Assembly: GCA_942492055.1 (NCBI GenBank)
Contig: CALODP010000015.1
Span: 682,001-746,000 of the forward strand
Length of the DNA: 64,000 bases
Source of the DNA: CALODP01 sp942492055
GTDB lineage: Bacteria > Bacteroidota > Ignavibacteria > Ignavibacteriales > Melioribacteraceae
Reading direction: 5' to 3'
Shown here in pieces: positions 37,269 to 46,845 of this stretch (its first letter is position 1; each line of letters begins with the position of its first letter). The translations under genes were made by a program, and so were the position numbers. Below the pieces are notes generated by a model. It did no database searches. It was given only the letters and a program-made list of their open reading frames with translations, and was not told the DNA's origin.

Positions 37269-38231
37269 CTAAACCTTCTTATTAACAAGGGAGGCGGCGC
37301 CGAAAAGAGCGGCATTCATATTAAGTTTGGATTCGATAAATTCAACATCTTTTATGAGATGAGGATGAGCCCATTTTGCCGCTTCTTTCCGTATTAAGGG
37401 CAAATATTCTGACGCGGGGCCGAAAACCACACCTCCGAAAATAACTCTTTCGGGATTGAATAAGTTTACCAGGTTAGCTGAAGCGACTCCCCAATATTCG
37501 ATACAGTTTTTAATTACTTTCAAGGCAATCGGATCTCCCTTCTTGTAAGCGTCGAATATTCGATTAATTGGGATAGTAAGATCACCGTTTTGCACAATAG
37601 CTCTGAGATGGCCGGTGTATTTTTCGTCTTTGTTAACGTATTCTTTTACGAGATTAACAATTCCGCTTCCGGAAGCGTGATATTCGAAAAATCCTTTCTC
37701 CTTATAATACTCTTTGTAAGAGAGATTCAGACACAGCCAACCGACCGCCCCTACGCCGTCGTTAAAACCGTGTAATACTTTCCCATCCACCAGAACACCT
37801 GCACCGATTCCGCTACTAACGGAAAGATAGATGGCGTTCTTAGAACCTTTGGCAGCGCCGAGCCAAGATTCGCCAAGGATATTACAAGTTCTCTTGCTCG
37901 CGATTTTGACCTGGAGTTTATAATCTCTGATTATATCCAAAAGATCTTCTTTGAGGGGATAATCTTCCCAACCGGGAATATTAGGAGCCCAGACATGGCC
38001 GGTTTTCGGATAGTAAATTCCGGGAACGGCAATGCCAGCCGACTTAATTTTCATCGGTTTGTTTTTGAATTCGTTTAGAAGTGTTTTGATTTCGCTTTGA
38101 ATAAGTTTACTCACTTCCGCACCGGCGAGTTTTTCGATTGTTGTAGTCGATTTGGTAAGAATTTTTCCGGTGGTTCCGAGAACCGCGCAAATCAAACGAG
38201 TACTATTAAGATTAAGAGCGAGCGTAGCCAT
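37269..38231 (-). CDS. ROK-family pseudokinase paralogue
   Basis: Length is 320 aa, colinear with the neighbouring ROK kinase (shared GVWAPNIPGW-like block, LGESWLGAAKGSKNAI, GVGAVGWL, EYHASGSG and NLFNPERVIFGG). The phosphate motif DLGGTK has become NLNSTR (7-12). The catalytic Asp has become Lys113 in IASKRTCNILGE, and GTGIGAG has become SSGIGAG. No zinc cysteines remain. It probably binds sugar without phosphorylating it, so it may be a sensor, an allosteric partner of the active kinase, or a regulator lacking DNA-binding HTH. It is first in the minus-strand operon and divergent from the TonB receptor. Confidence 0.78.
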   Translation of the reverse strand: MATLALNLNSTRLICAVLGTTGKILTKSTTTIEKLAGAEVSKLIQSEIKTLLNEFKNKPMKIKSAGIAVPGIYYPKTGHVWAPNIPGWEDYPLKEDLLDIIRDYKLQVKIASKRTCNILGESWLGAAKGSKNAIYLSVSSGIGAGVLVDGKVLHGFNDGVGAVGWLCLNLSYKEYYKEKGFFEYHASGSGIVNLVKEYVNKDEKYTGHLRAIVQNGDLTIPINRIFDAYKKGDPIALKVIKNCIEYWGVASANLVNLFNPERVIFGGVVFGPASEYLPLIRKEAAKWAHPHLIKDVEFIESKLNMNAALFGAASLVNKKV

Positions 38232-38430
38232 AGTATGAACCTTTTATTCGCTTAAAACATAAAATAAACAAATCGGATATAAGCTGGGATATTATGGAAA
38301 AAAAATGATAAAGGCAAAGAAAAACTATATTTATTTTATTCTCTTAGAAACCTCTCTTCAAAAAACTAGTTTTATCCCGATTAGAAATAAAATCATTACA
38401 AGCAGAGTAATTCACAAATAGGATTGTGAT

Positions 38431-41400
38431 ATGACACACACAAGTACAACTATTTTAAGAAAGTTCTATCTATTCCTGCTTTGCCTTTTTCTTGCGCAAA
38501 GCTACTCGTTTGCCGGTAACGGTAAAATAACGGGGAAAGTGATCGACGCGAATACCGGAGAACCTTTACCATCGGTAAACGTAGTAATCACACAAAAAGT
38601 ATTGCAAAACGGAGAAGAAGTAGCGATTGATCCTCCATTGGGTGCATCAACCGATTTTGACGGATACTTCGTTATTCTTAATGTTCAGCCGGGGACATAT
38701 AATATTTCCGCCAGTATGATCGGATATCAGAAGATCACACAAAAAGGAATATCCGTTAGTTCCGACAGAACAATTGAAGTAAAATTTAAGCTATCGGAAT
38801 CATCAATAGAGATGGATCAGGTAGTAGTAATGGCAGAAAAGAAGATAATAAAAAGTGACGTTTCGGCAACTCAGGAAGTTGTAACAACAGACAGAATTGA
38901 AGAGATGCCGGTAATGCGTGTTGATGAATTCATCAATAATATGAAAGGAATCAAACTGGAGAGTGGCGCTCAAGGATCAGGATTGAGTGTTCGTGGCGGC
39001 GAGATAAGAGAAACCGATATCAGGATGGACGGAATATCGTTGCAGGATCCGAGATCGGAGAACTCGTACTTAGGTTTCAATTCCACATCAATAGAAGAAA
39101 TACAAGTTTTAACCGGAGGATTCGAAGCGAAATACGGAAATATTCGTTCGGGCTTATTGAATGTAGTGACAAAGGAAGGACAACGTGATAGATTTACCGC
39201 CTCGGTAAAAGTTAATGTAACTCCGGCAAATCAGGAAAGGTTCTTCGGGACAAATCCATGGAGTGACGATTCCTGGATATACCGTGTATACGCGGGAGAG
39301 TACGCGATGAAAGGAACTATCGGCGATACAACGGTTCCCGAAGAACTTAGAAATTTCCGCGGATGGGCAGACCGTCGCTCCGGCGGAGCAGTCGGAAAAA
39401 GGCTTGATTCTTTACAAAAACTTGATTTGTGGAAGAGACAGCATCCGCAATATGCTTTCGGTGATAAGCCGGATTATTATATAGAAGGAACAATTACCGG
39501 TCCGGTTCCCGGAGCTTCCGTACCTGTCTGGGGAGAATTTGCGAAAAGAACAACCTTTATGATAGGTGGTAAATATGAGGACTCGCAACTAGCTTTCCCG
39601 ATTGGACCGAGAGATAATTTTGTAGACTGGAATGCCCAGTTAAAGTTAACTACGACTTTTGATAACAATATGAGACTTTCGGTTAACGGAATGTTCGCCA
39701 GCATAAGTTCAGTTACAGGGGGGAGTGGCGCTTCATACGGTGGGGCATTATCCGACGCTGCGACAAGTTTTTCATATTTGAACAGTAGCGAAGCTTCCGT
39801 AAGGCAACAAGCAAGTTTGATAAACGGCGGATTGCAGTCGAATATTTTCAACCGAAGCAGGCTCCAGTTTTTCGATCAGAAATACATTATCGGTGGTGTG
39901 AAACTGACCAATCCGATTTCCGAGAAATCTTTTTACACATTGGAGTTGCAAGTAGGGCATTCGTATCAGGAACTGGAACCATTCTCAATGGATCCGAATG
40001 ATTCATCGAAATATGTTTATTACACTGATGTCAAGGGGGAAGTTCAGCAGTTTTATTTGCCTAATTACGGAAGTCCTAACGCATCGACAAATCTGGGTAC
40101 CGATCTTCTCGGAACATATAATATGTACGGAGGATTGCAGCGAGTGGATTCTTCCTACTCAACTACATTTCAGTTGAAGGGAGATTTGACAATGCAGTTG
40201 GGTAAGCATAATCAGATTGACGCCGGATTTTCGGCCAGATTACAAGATTTATTTGTCTACGCCGGAACATGGATGCAGGCAGAGAAAGCATACACACCGG
40301 ATACTTGGCAATATTACGAAGCTATGCCGTTGGAAATAGCTCTTTACGCTCAGGATAAATTGGAATTCGAAGGAATGATACTTAACCTCGGCGCAAGAGT
40401 AGAGCTCTTCAGCCCGAATAAGGAAGGTTTTTCGGTAAGCCATCCTTTAGATGATGATTACAGGAAATTATTATCGGAACAATATGAGAAATTACCGGGT
40501 GCAGCTTTCAGTTTCGAGAGATGGGAAGCTTACAGAGATTTGCTAGAAGATCCTCCGGGGTGGCCTCGAAAGGATAACAAAATACAAGTAAAAGTATCTC
40601 CTAGATTGGGAGTTTCGTTCCCGATAACAGAGACCAGTAAAATATATTTTAACTACGGGCATTATTATCAAAGACCGCCGATTTCATTCTTGTACAATAC
40701 ATACGTAACACAAGGTTCGGTAACTGTTCCAACTCCAGATTTGGAAATGGCAAGAACAGTTTCATATGAATTCGGTTATGAGCAGGTTTTCTTTGATGAG
40801 TTGCTAATAAATCTTACCGCATACTACAAAGATGTTTCGAACAACCCGTTGAGAAGAAGTTTTATAAGCTATTACGGGGATAACAACGTTACAAAATATT
40901 GTCCTGACGGATATAGTGATACCAGAGGTGTCGAGGTGAGAATGGCGAGAAATTTCGGACGCTTTTTTACTTTCAATGCTATGTACGAATATATCCTGTC
41001 AAGTTACGGGCAATCGGGTAAATATGCGATATATGAAAACAGATTGGACGCCAGAGAAAGTGAAATTCGATCGGCCAATGTGTGGTCGACAGAAGCAAGA
41101 CCCGAAGCGAATATTAATTTGAATTTACATACACCTTCCGATTTCGGACCGGAAGTTCTCGGAATGAATTTATTGGGAGATTGGTTCGCGAATTTCTTCT
41201 TCGAATGGAGAGACGGCGGACGCCAATTACTAAATCCTGAAGAAACCAATCCGAAAGATTATGATTATCTCGATAGAGTTGACTACTGGAATGTGGATTT
41301 CAGAGGTTCGAAAGCCTTTAGAACAGATTACGGAACTCTCGAATTTATCGTAACAATAACGAATCTGTTTAATACGAAATTCCTAACCACGGGCAATATG

Positions 41401-41568
41401 TCGCAGGCTCAATATGCCGCTTATAAAGAATCTCTCAAAACACCGAAAGAGGGTGGTAACGACAAATGGGGAGATTACGATAAAGATCATATCGATATCG
41501 GCTGGTGGCAAGCACCTTTATTCCTTAACCCACGACGTGTAACATTCGGCGTTAAACTCAGTTTATAA
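38431..41568 (+). CDS. TonB-dependent receptor with CarboxypepD_reg-like domain
   Basis: Length is 1045 aa. Signal peptide residues 1-28 (ending YSFAG). Residues about 32-125 are a CarboxypepD_reg-like domain (ITGKVIDANTGEPLPSVNVVI...). The plug domain follows (about 130-245; VRGGEIRETDIRMDGISLQDPR, IQVLTGGFEAKYGN), then a 22-strand barrel to the C-terminus. It imports a ligand across the outer membrane by TonB energy. No SusD partner follows. Instead a FnIII protein, a PorV-like protein and a propeller protein are encoded downstream on the same strand. Divergent position from the ROK operon suggests an oligosaccharide ligand. Confidence 0.9.
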   Translation: MTHTSTTILRKFYLFLLCLFLAQSYSFAGNGKITGKVIDANTGEPLPSVNVVITQKVLQNGEEVAIDPPLGASTDFDGYFVILNVQPGTYNISASMIGYQKITQKGISVSSDRTIEVKFKLSESSIEMDQVVVMAEKKIIKSDVSATQEVVTTDRIEEMPVMRVDEFINNMKGIKLESGAQGSGLSVRGGEIRETDIRMDGISLQDPRSENSYLGFNSTSIEEIQVLTGGFEAKYGNIRSGLLNVVTKEGQRDRFTASVKVNVTPANQERFFGTNPWSDDSWIYRVYAGEYAMKGTIGDTTVPEELRNFRGWADRRSGGAVGKRLDSLQKLDLWKRQHPQYAFGDKPDYYIEGTITGPVPGASVPVWGEFAKRTTFMIGGKYEDSQLAFPIGPRDNFVDWNAQLKLTTTFDNNMRLSVNGMFASISSVTGGSGASYGGALSDAATSFSYLNSSEASVRQQASLINGGLQSNIFNRSRLQFFDQKYIIGGVKLTNPISEKSFYTLELQVGHSYQELEPFSMDPNDSSKYVYYTDVKGEVQQFYLPNYGSPNASTNLGTDLLGTYNMYGGLQRVDSSYSTTFQLKGDLTMQLGKHNQIDAGFSARLQDLFVYAGTWMQAEKAYTPDTWQYYEAMPLEIALYAQDKLEFEGMILNLGARVELFSPNKEGFSVSHPLDDDYRKLLSEQYEKLPGAAFSFERWEAYRDLLEDPPGWPRKDNKIQVKVSPRLGVSFPITETSKIYFNYGHYYQRPPISFLYNTYVTQGSVTVPTPDLEMARTVSYEFGYEQVFFDELLINLTAYYKDVSNNPLRRSFISYYGDNNVTKYCPDGYSDTRGVEVRMARNFGRFFTFNAMYEYILSSYGQSGKYAIYENRLDARESEIRSANVWSTEARPEANINLNLHTPSDFGPEVLGMNLLGDWFANFFFEWRDGGRQLLNPEETNPKDYDYLDRVDYWNVDFRGSKAFRTDYGTLEFIVTITNLFNTKFLTTGNMSQAQYAAYKESLKTPKEGGNDKWGDYDKDHIDIGWWQAPLFLNPRRVTFGVKLSL

Positions 41569-41600
41569 ACGAAATGAGAGATAAGAGAAGGATAAATTTT

Positions 41601-43715
41601 ATGAACAAGAACAAACAAATAATCATAACAACGCTCATGGTTTTGTTTTCCGTGAATGTTCTTTTCGGACAAGAAAAAGACTATGATCCGAAAAAGATGA
41701 GGATAGATGTCGGAAATATTTATATGGAGTTCGACAGGCTATTTGGTGACGGTGGAATGCAATCGCAGTTTAGCTGGAATTTAACAGGCGGGAATCCGCA
41801 GTATACGGAGAATTTTTATTGGCCGCGAGATCAATGGCAATCTAATATGTTGTTTCAGATTTTTCATCCGTTGGTATTGGACGAGAACGGAATATTTGAT
41901 GAGGATAGTGTAAAAAAGGCAATGTATACGAGAGGAAGAGCTTTAACAAACGAGGGACCAACCGATTGGGCTTCGGAAACAAGACGCTATCGTCCTCCTC
42001 ATGTAGTAGTGGATGGAATACAATTGGATCCTCCCTATAAATGGAATGTTGATCCTAACCTGGAAGCGGATGTTAAACTTGAATTCGAAGATGTATTAGT
42101 GCAATTCGGATTAAGAAGTCATGTGGAGGTTTACGCATTCAGTAATCCGAATCACGCGGATTATATAATCTGGAAAGGAACCCACAAATTTACGGGAGAA
42201 ACGAAGTTACCGAGAAACTCCGCTGTAAAGAGAGATACCCTTGTTGATCAGACAATAAAATTCTGGTGGCCGGCGTCATGGAGTTTCGGTCCGAGCAAAG
42301 CCGGTGAAAAGATGTGTCACGGGGCATTTGGAATGGAAACGCAGGATGATCTTTCCTCCTGGTTTAAAAGAAAATCGGAATTGTTGCCGAATGAGAAAAG
42401 AGATTCGTTATACGTGGCTTATTATTGGGATTATATCAGACAGAATCCTGTCGCGTATGAAAACGGATCAACCGATGAAATGGGGGATCCCGACAGAGCT
42501 ACCGGCTTTTTGCACGCAACACAAATACCGGGATATACATTGCTGCATTCGGATAAATCAGCTTCCGATAAATCGGATGATATCAACCAGCCTTACGCAA
42601 TGCCATACGCAAGCATAGTAATTGATTTATGGGGAAGAAGAGATGAGAATCTTTTACTTACCTATAGAGGGGACGACGAAAGAGGAAGATTTCCACTTGA
42701 CAGAATCAGTGAAGGACAGAAAATAAACAAAGGTCCTATGAGATTTATTACATGCGGTCCTTTCGAATTGACGAAGGATAGTAAAGCCGGTAGAACGGAT
42801 TCCGTAAGTATGGTTTACGCAATCGGAGCGGGTGGATTAAACTATCAAATGGCAGATTCAATAGGAAAAGAATGGTTCAACGGAAATATTACCGACGCAG
42901 AAAAAGATTCGTTGATTTTAACAGGAAAGGATTCCTTGTTCAAAACATTGGATAGAGCAAACTGGGCATGGAATAAACTGGAAAACGGAGAAAAACTTCC
43001 GGCAGCTCCTCCTTCTCCTGATATTGAAGTTATTTCCGGTCCGGAAAGAATTACAGTCAAATGGGAATATCCGGAAAATACATATTTCAATGACGCAGTA
43101 ACCGGAGAAGATGATTTCTACGCTTGGAGAGTATATAGAAAGCAAGGAGCGCTTCTGGTAAATGATCCTTTGGATGAGAAAAAGGATTCTCGGTGGGAGT
43201 TGGTTTACGAAACGACAGACAGATTTAACACCAAATACGTGGATGAAAACGTAACACGCGGGTATGATTATTATTACGCAGTTACAGCCATTGATAACGG
43301 AACACAAAATACAAACGGTATTGCTCCGGGAGAAAAACTGGAGAGTTCAAAACATATGACAAGATCTCTTTTGCCAGCGGTATCATTTGAGGCTGGATTA
43401 AATACTTCTGATGAGGTACTTGTAGTTCCGAATCCTGCTACGGTTGCTTCCGGTGCGGCTCTGAACGGAGGGGCTCCCGATAAAATTTCTTTCTTCAATC
43501 TTCCTATCGCATGTGAATTGAAGATATTTACCGAGACCGGTGATTTGGTTAAAACAATATCACATTACGGAACGGCAGATGAGGAATGGTTCCAGAAGAC
43601 AGACGATAATCAATACGTTAGTCCGGGAATATATATTCTGGCTGTAACCAAGTGTAAGGATATAAACGGAAAAAGTCTCGATAACAAGTTTGTGAAATTT
43701 GTAATAGTCAGATAA
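41601..43715 (+). CDS. Secreted FnIII-domain protein with T9SS-like C-terminus
   Basis: Length is 704 aa from ATG 41601 (GAAGG upstream, signal peptide ending VLFGQ); an in-frame ATG at 41574 is less likely. The large N-terminal part (to about residue 475) has no domain I recognise. About 485-590 is a fibronectin type III domain (PPSPDIEVISGPERITVKWEYP...). The last ~95 residues form a divergent sorting domain: VLVVPNPATV in place of NPFNP, then KIFTETGDLVKTI, a SPGIYILAV strand and a basic VIVR end. Follows the TonB receptor by 32 bp, so it is probably its surface partner. Confidence 0.75.
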   Translation: MNKNKQIIITTLMVLFSVNVLFGQEKDYDPKKMRIDVGNIYMEFDRLFGDGGMQSQFSWNLTGGNPQYTENFYWPRDQWQSNMLFQIFHPLVLDENGIFDEDSVKKAMYTRGRALTNEGPTDWASETRRYRPPHVVVDGIQLDPPYKWNVDPNLEADVKLEFEDVLVQFGLRSHVEVYAFSNPNHADYIIWKGTHKFTGETKLPRNSAVKRDTLVDQTIKFWWPASWSFGPSKAGEKMCHGAFGMETQDDLSSWFKRKSELLPNEKRDSLYVAYYWDYIRQNPVAYENGSTDEMGDPDRATGFLHATQIPGYTLLHSDKSASDKSDDINQPYAMPYASIVIDLWGRRDENLLLTYRGDDERGRFPLDRISEGQKINKGPMRFITCGPFELTKDSKAGRTDSVSMVYAIGAGGLNYQMADSIGKEWFNGNITDAEKDSLILTGKDSLFKTLDRANWAWNKLENGEKLPAAPPSPDIEVISGPERITVKWEYPENTYFNDAVTGEDDFYAWRVYRKQGALLVNDPLDEKKDSRWELVYETTDRFNTKYVDENVTRGYDYYYAVTAIDNGTQNTNGIAPGEKLESSKHMTRSLLPAVSFEAGLNTSDEVLVVPNPATVASGAALNGGAPDKISFFNLPIACELKIFTETGDLVKTISHYGTADEEWFQKTDDNQYVSPGIYILAVTKCKDINGKSLDNKFVKFVIVR

Positions 43716-43749
43716 ATAAATCGACATTTACACTCTTTCGGAGGAATTG

Positions 43750-44754
43750 ATGAAAGTTAAAAATAGAATATTACTAATGGCCGGCATTGCTTTTATGCTA
43801 TTGAGCGGAAGTATGTTGGCGCAAATTACGAAAAAAGCTCAAGTAGGCTTCCGTTTTTTGGAATATCCTGTCTCTGCGGAAGTTGTGGGTAAAGGGGCGG
43901 TGGGAGTTGTAAATACTCCCTCCGCAAACGGAATTTTCTGGAATCCCGCGTTGCTGGGAGGAATATCTAATAACGCGGAGATCTCTTTTAATCATGCAGC
44001 CGGTATAGCGGATATAAATTACAACGCTTGCGCCGGAGCGGTAAAAATAGAAGATGTGGGAGTTATTGGTGTTTCTTTTTTAAGCATGGATTACGGAGAT
44101 TTGCAAGGAACAAGACGCGCCACTTCCGGGGATGGATATGTGAAAACAGGGAAATTCTCACCATCTGCTTATTCTGCGGGCTTGAGTTTCTCTCAGCAGA
44201 TTACCGATCGTTTTGCATACGGAGTTCATTTGAAATATGCCAAGCAAGATTTGGGGAGCGCTTATGTTTCGCGCATAATTCCGGAAAAAGATACCGTAGA
44301 GATAAGTACAGTTAAATATGATCTCGATGCTTTCGCTTTGGATGTAGGAGCATTCTACGATTTCAAATTCAAAGGGATTAAGTTCGGCGCGGTTATGCAT
44401 AATATTTCCAAAGAAATGAAATATGAAATAACAGAATTCCCTTTACCTTTTTCCGTTAGTTTCGGCGCAACAATCGAGCCGCTTCAATTTTTAAAGGGCA
44501 TATCGGAAGATCATAAATTGGTTGTTCTGGTAGAATCGTTGCATCCGAGAGATTTCGGCGAAAAGGTGAAAATAGGTGGAGAGTATACATACTTAGAGAA
44601 ATTCATCGCTCGCGCGGGCTATGAATCGAATTACGATGAACGAGGATTTACGGCTGGATTAGGTGTTAAACATACTTTCGGAGAATTCCGCTTCAGTTTG
44701 ATTACGCAATCGAACCGTTCGGATTATTCGGGAACAGACATTTTATCTCAATAA
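43750..44754 (+). CDS. PorV/PorQ family outer-membrane protein
   Basis: Length is 334 aa from ATG 43750, with GGAGGAA just before; TTG 43747 is the same frame. Signal peptide residues 1-24 (ending GSMLAQ). Then RFLEYPVSAEVVGKGAVGVV with FWNPALLGG, the classic opening of PorV/PorQ FadL-like 14-strand barrels. PorV collects T9SS cargo at the outer membrane. It lies between the FnIII protein and a T9SS-type cargo protein, so it may serve as a dedicated cargo shuttle for this operon, which is inference. Confidence 0.85.
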   Translation: MKVKNRILLMAGIAFMLLSGSMLAQITKKAQVGFRFLEYPVSAEVVGKGAVGVVNTPSANGIFWNPALLGGISNNAEISFNHAAGIADINYNACAGAVKIEDVGVIGVSFLSMDYGDLQGTRRATSGDGYVKTGKFSPSAYSAGLSFSQQITDRFAYGVHLKYAKQDLGSAYVSRIIPEKDTVEISTVKYDLDAFALDVGAFYDFKFKGIKFGAVMHNISKEMKYEITEFPLPFSVSFGATIEPLQFLKGISEDHKLVVLVESLHPRDFGEKVKIGGEYTYLEKFIARAGYESNYDERGFTAGLGVKHTFGEFRFSLITQSNRSDYSGTDILSQ

Positions 44755-44786
44755 CTATTGGGTATTAATAAACAATGGAGAATAAT

Positions 44787-46016
44787 ATGAAAAAAGTACT
44801 TACCCTTTTAGCTGTTATGCTTTTTGCCTGTGGAAATATGTTCGGGCAAGCATATCATTTTGTGGCCGATATTGATACCGCCTTTGCGGAAGGACATGGG
44901 ATAGCGGTTGACCCGGACGGGAAGATCTGGTATGCCTCATATTCCGATAGAGTCGGGATAAAGGTTCTAAACGCTGATTTGACAGTTCCGGATTTTGCTC
45001 CGATTATCAATGTTTCCTGCGGCGACGTTTCCGATACTGTATACGCGAAATGCCGTGGCATGAATGTGGATCAGGACGGAAACATAATAGCAGTAATGAA
45101 TAACAATAAGCTTTACAGATTTAATTACAAAGATGGTTCATGTACCGGAATAGTAGAAGTAAGTACGGCAACCGGCAATGCAGGTTCATTAACCAAACCT
45201 GCTGTAGATGGAAATGGTAATATTTATCTTGGATTGGTTGCAGCCGGCGACGCGACAAATCCTAACCCGATTTGGCAATTCGACAAAGATCTTAAATACG
45301 TTGACGCGATTATCGATTCGCAATTGGCTTGGGGACGCGCATTGCAAATAACTCCCGACGCCAAATCACTTTTCCTCGGAACAATATGGGAAGGGAACAG
45401 ATTAAAAAGATGGGATACCGAAGACGGGTACGAATACGGAGCAGGTGAGATATTCCTTCCTGCCGACGAACCTTTTGCCGGTGATTTCTGCGGGCTCGAT
45501 TGGGCTCCCGACGGAAAATTGGTTATTAGCGATTGCGCCGCAGCCGGAAGTAAACTATGGTTTGTGAATATTTCCGATTACTCTTATGAAGTATTTAACG
45601 ATAATGATAATGAAGAAGCTACGATTCAAGGTCCTCGTGGTGTAGCATTTAGTCCTGACGGGAAAAAGATGTATGTTGTTGACAGAACCGCTGAGAAAAT
45701 AAAGATGTATACAACCGAGCCATCCGCTGTAGATAATAACGAAGCTGTGGTAACCGGATATTCTTTGAAGCAAAATTATCCGAATCCGTTTAATCCCACA
45801 ACAAATATTTGTTTCAATTTAGCAGAGAGTGGAAAAGTTAGTATTAAGATCTTTAATGTAATAGGGCAGGAAGTAGCAGAGTTAGTAAATAAAACTTTGG
45901 AAGTAGGAAGTCATGAAATTACATTTAACGCATCGAACCTACCTTCAGGTACTTATTTCTGTAGAATGAAATCAGGTAATTTTAACCAAACAACAAAAAT
46001 GCTTTTACTGAAATAA
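44787..46016 (+). CDS. Secreted NHL/SMP-30-type beta-propeller protein with T9SS sorting domain
   Basis: Length is 409 aa from ATG 44787 (GGAG upstream); ATG 44775 would place that site inside the gene. Signal peptide residues 1-20. Residues about 25-310 form a beta-propeller with repeated DPDGKIWYAS / DQDGNIIAV / DGNGNIYLG / APDGKLVIS / SPDGKKMYVVD blades. The tail is a complete T9SS type A domain (YSLKQNYPNPFNPTTNICF, KIFNVIGQEVAELV, SGTYFCRMKSG, ending LLLK). Last gene of the TonB-FnIII-PorV-propeller operon; a ligand-binding or lactonase role at the surface is possible. Confidence 0.88.
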   Translation: MKKVLTLLAVMLFACGNMFGQAYHFVADIDTAFAEGHGIAVDPDGKIWYASYSDRVGIKVLNADLTVPDFAPIINVSCGDVSDTVYAKCRGMNVDQDGNIIAVMNNNKLYRFNYKDGSCTGIVEVSTATGNAGSLTKPAVDGNGNIYLGLVAAGDATNPNPIWQFDKDLKYVDAIIDSQLAWGRALQITPDAKSLFLGTIWEGNRLKRWDTEDGYEYGAGEIFLPADEPFAGDFCGLDWAPDGKLVISDCAAAGSKLWFVNISDYSYEVFNDNDNEEATIQGPRGVAFSPDGKKMYVVDRTAEKIKMYTTEPSAVDNNEAVVTGYSLKQNYPNPFNPTTNICFNLAESGKVSIKIFNVIGQEVAELVNKTLEVGSHEITFNASNLPSGTYFCRMKSGNFNQTTKMLLLK

Positions 46017-46020
46017 AAAC

Positions 46021-46050
46021 AGGGAAGAATTTATTTCTTCCCTTTTTCTT
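46021..46050 (+). terminator. Terminator of the TonB-receptor operon
   Basis: Eight-pair stem gggaagaa (46022-46029) with ttcttccc (46035-46042), followed by a T-run, five bases after the propeller gene stop. Confidence 0.85.
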
Positions 46051-46133
46051 CTTAAAATCCCTTCATAAGAACTACCTTGGCAATTGTTTTTTATTCTTCC
46101 GGCAGATAATTTATTTTGATGAAATATATCATT

Positions 46134-46141
46134 TACATTTG
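46134..46141 (+). promoter_or_regulatory. Candidate -7 box (TACATTTG)
   Basis: Matches TAnnTTTG about 90 nt before the zinc-ribbon/DUF2007 gene. A TTTG lies upstream but only 15 nt away, so the -33 element is not convincing. Confidence 0.35.
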
Positions 46142-46229
46142 AAAAATAAATTATTATTGTTGGCTGTTGAAAATCATTTCAAAAGAAATTCTTTTTTCCC
46201 GGAAAATAAAAAAAAGGTACGGAGATAAA

Positions 46230-46715
46230 ATGTTTGTTTGTGAATGTTGCGAATCGCAAGTAGGTGAAAATTATGATTATTGCCCGGTGTGCGGGACATT
46301 GTTTAGCGAATATGCTTGTGAAAATCACCCCGAAGAGGAAGGTGTAGGGATTTGTTTGATATGCGAAAAAGTATGTTGCCCCGAATGCGGAGATTATCTG
46401 AGAGGGATGTTTCTTTGCGAAGAACATAGTCAGCTTGAGATATATGAAAGAATGGCAAAAATATTCGGTTCCAGCGATTCTGTAGAGATAGATTTTATAA
46501 TATCAATGCTGGAAAAGGAAGGATTGCATCCGGTTCGTTTCGACAGAAAGAATAATCCTCTCTATTTGGGTGGAAGTGATTATACTTTGTTTAGACCGGA
46601 CGGGGATGTTAACGGGCATATAACAAATGAGATAAAGATTTTGGTGCCATTCGTAGAATATGAAGAAGCCGTAGGAATATTAAAAGAGGTTGAGACTAAT
46701 CAGGAAGAGAGATAG
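46230..46715 (+). CDS. Zinc-ribbon / B-box-like protein with DUF2007 domain
   Basis: Length is 161 aa from ATG 46230 (GGAG upstream); the longer frame to 46167 has no such site. The N-terminal ~75 residues hold many cysteines: CECCESQ, a YCPVCG pair, then a CENH...CLICEKVCCPECGDYLRGMFLCEEH block like a B-box. Residues about 85-155 match the DUF2007 'putative signal-transducing' fold (VEIDFIISMLEKEGLHPVR, ILVPFVEYEEAVGIL). No signal peptide, so cytoplasmic. Function is unknown; possibly protein interaction under zinc control. Confidence 0.75.
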   Translation: MFVCECCESQVGENYDYCPVCGTLFSEYACENHPEEEGVGICLICEKVCCPECGDYLRGMFLCEEHSQLEIYERMAKIFGSSDSVEIDFIISMLEKEGLHPVRFDRKNNPLYLGGSDYTLFRPDGDVNGHITNEIKILVPFVEYEEAVGILKEVETNQEER

Positions 46716-46769
46716 AGCTATATCCATTGTTCCTCATCATTTGAAAAGAAGAAAAGATTATTGAAAAGA

Positions 46770-46797
46770 GAAAAGTAGTAAAACTACTTTTCTTCTT
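46770..46797 (+). terminator. Terminator after the DUF2007 gene
   Basis: Perfect ten-pair stem gaaaagtagt (46770-46779) with actacttttc (46783-46792), then ttctt. The ATG at 46798 lies directly behind it, which argues for the downstream start of the peptidase gene. Confidence 0.75.
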
Positions 46798-46845
46798 ATG
46801 ATAAATTCTAATAACAATAATACTGACAAAATTCCGGAATATGTT

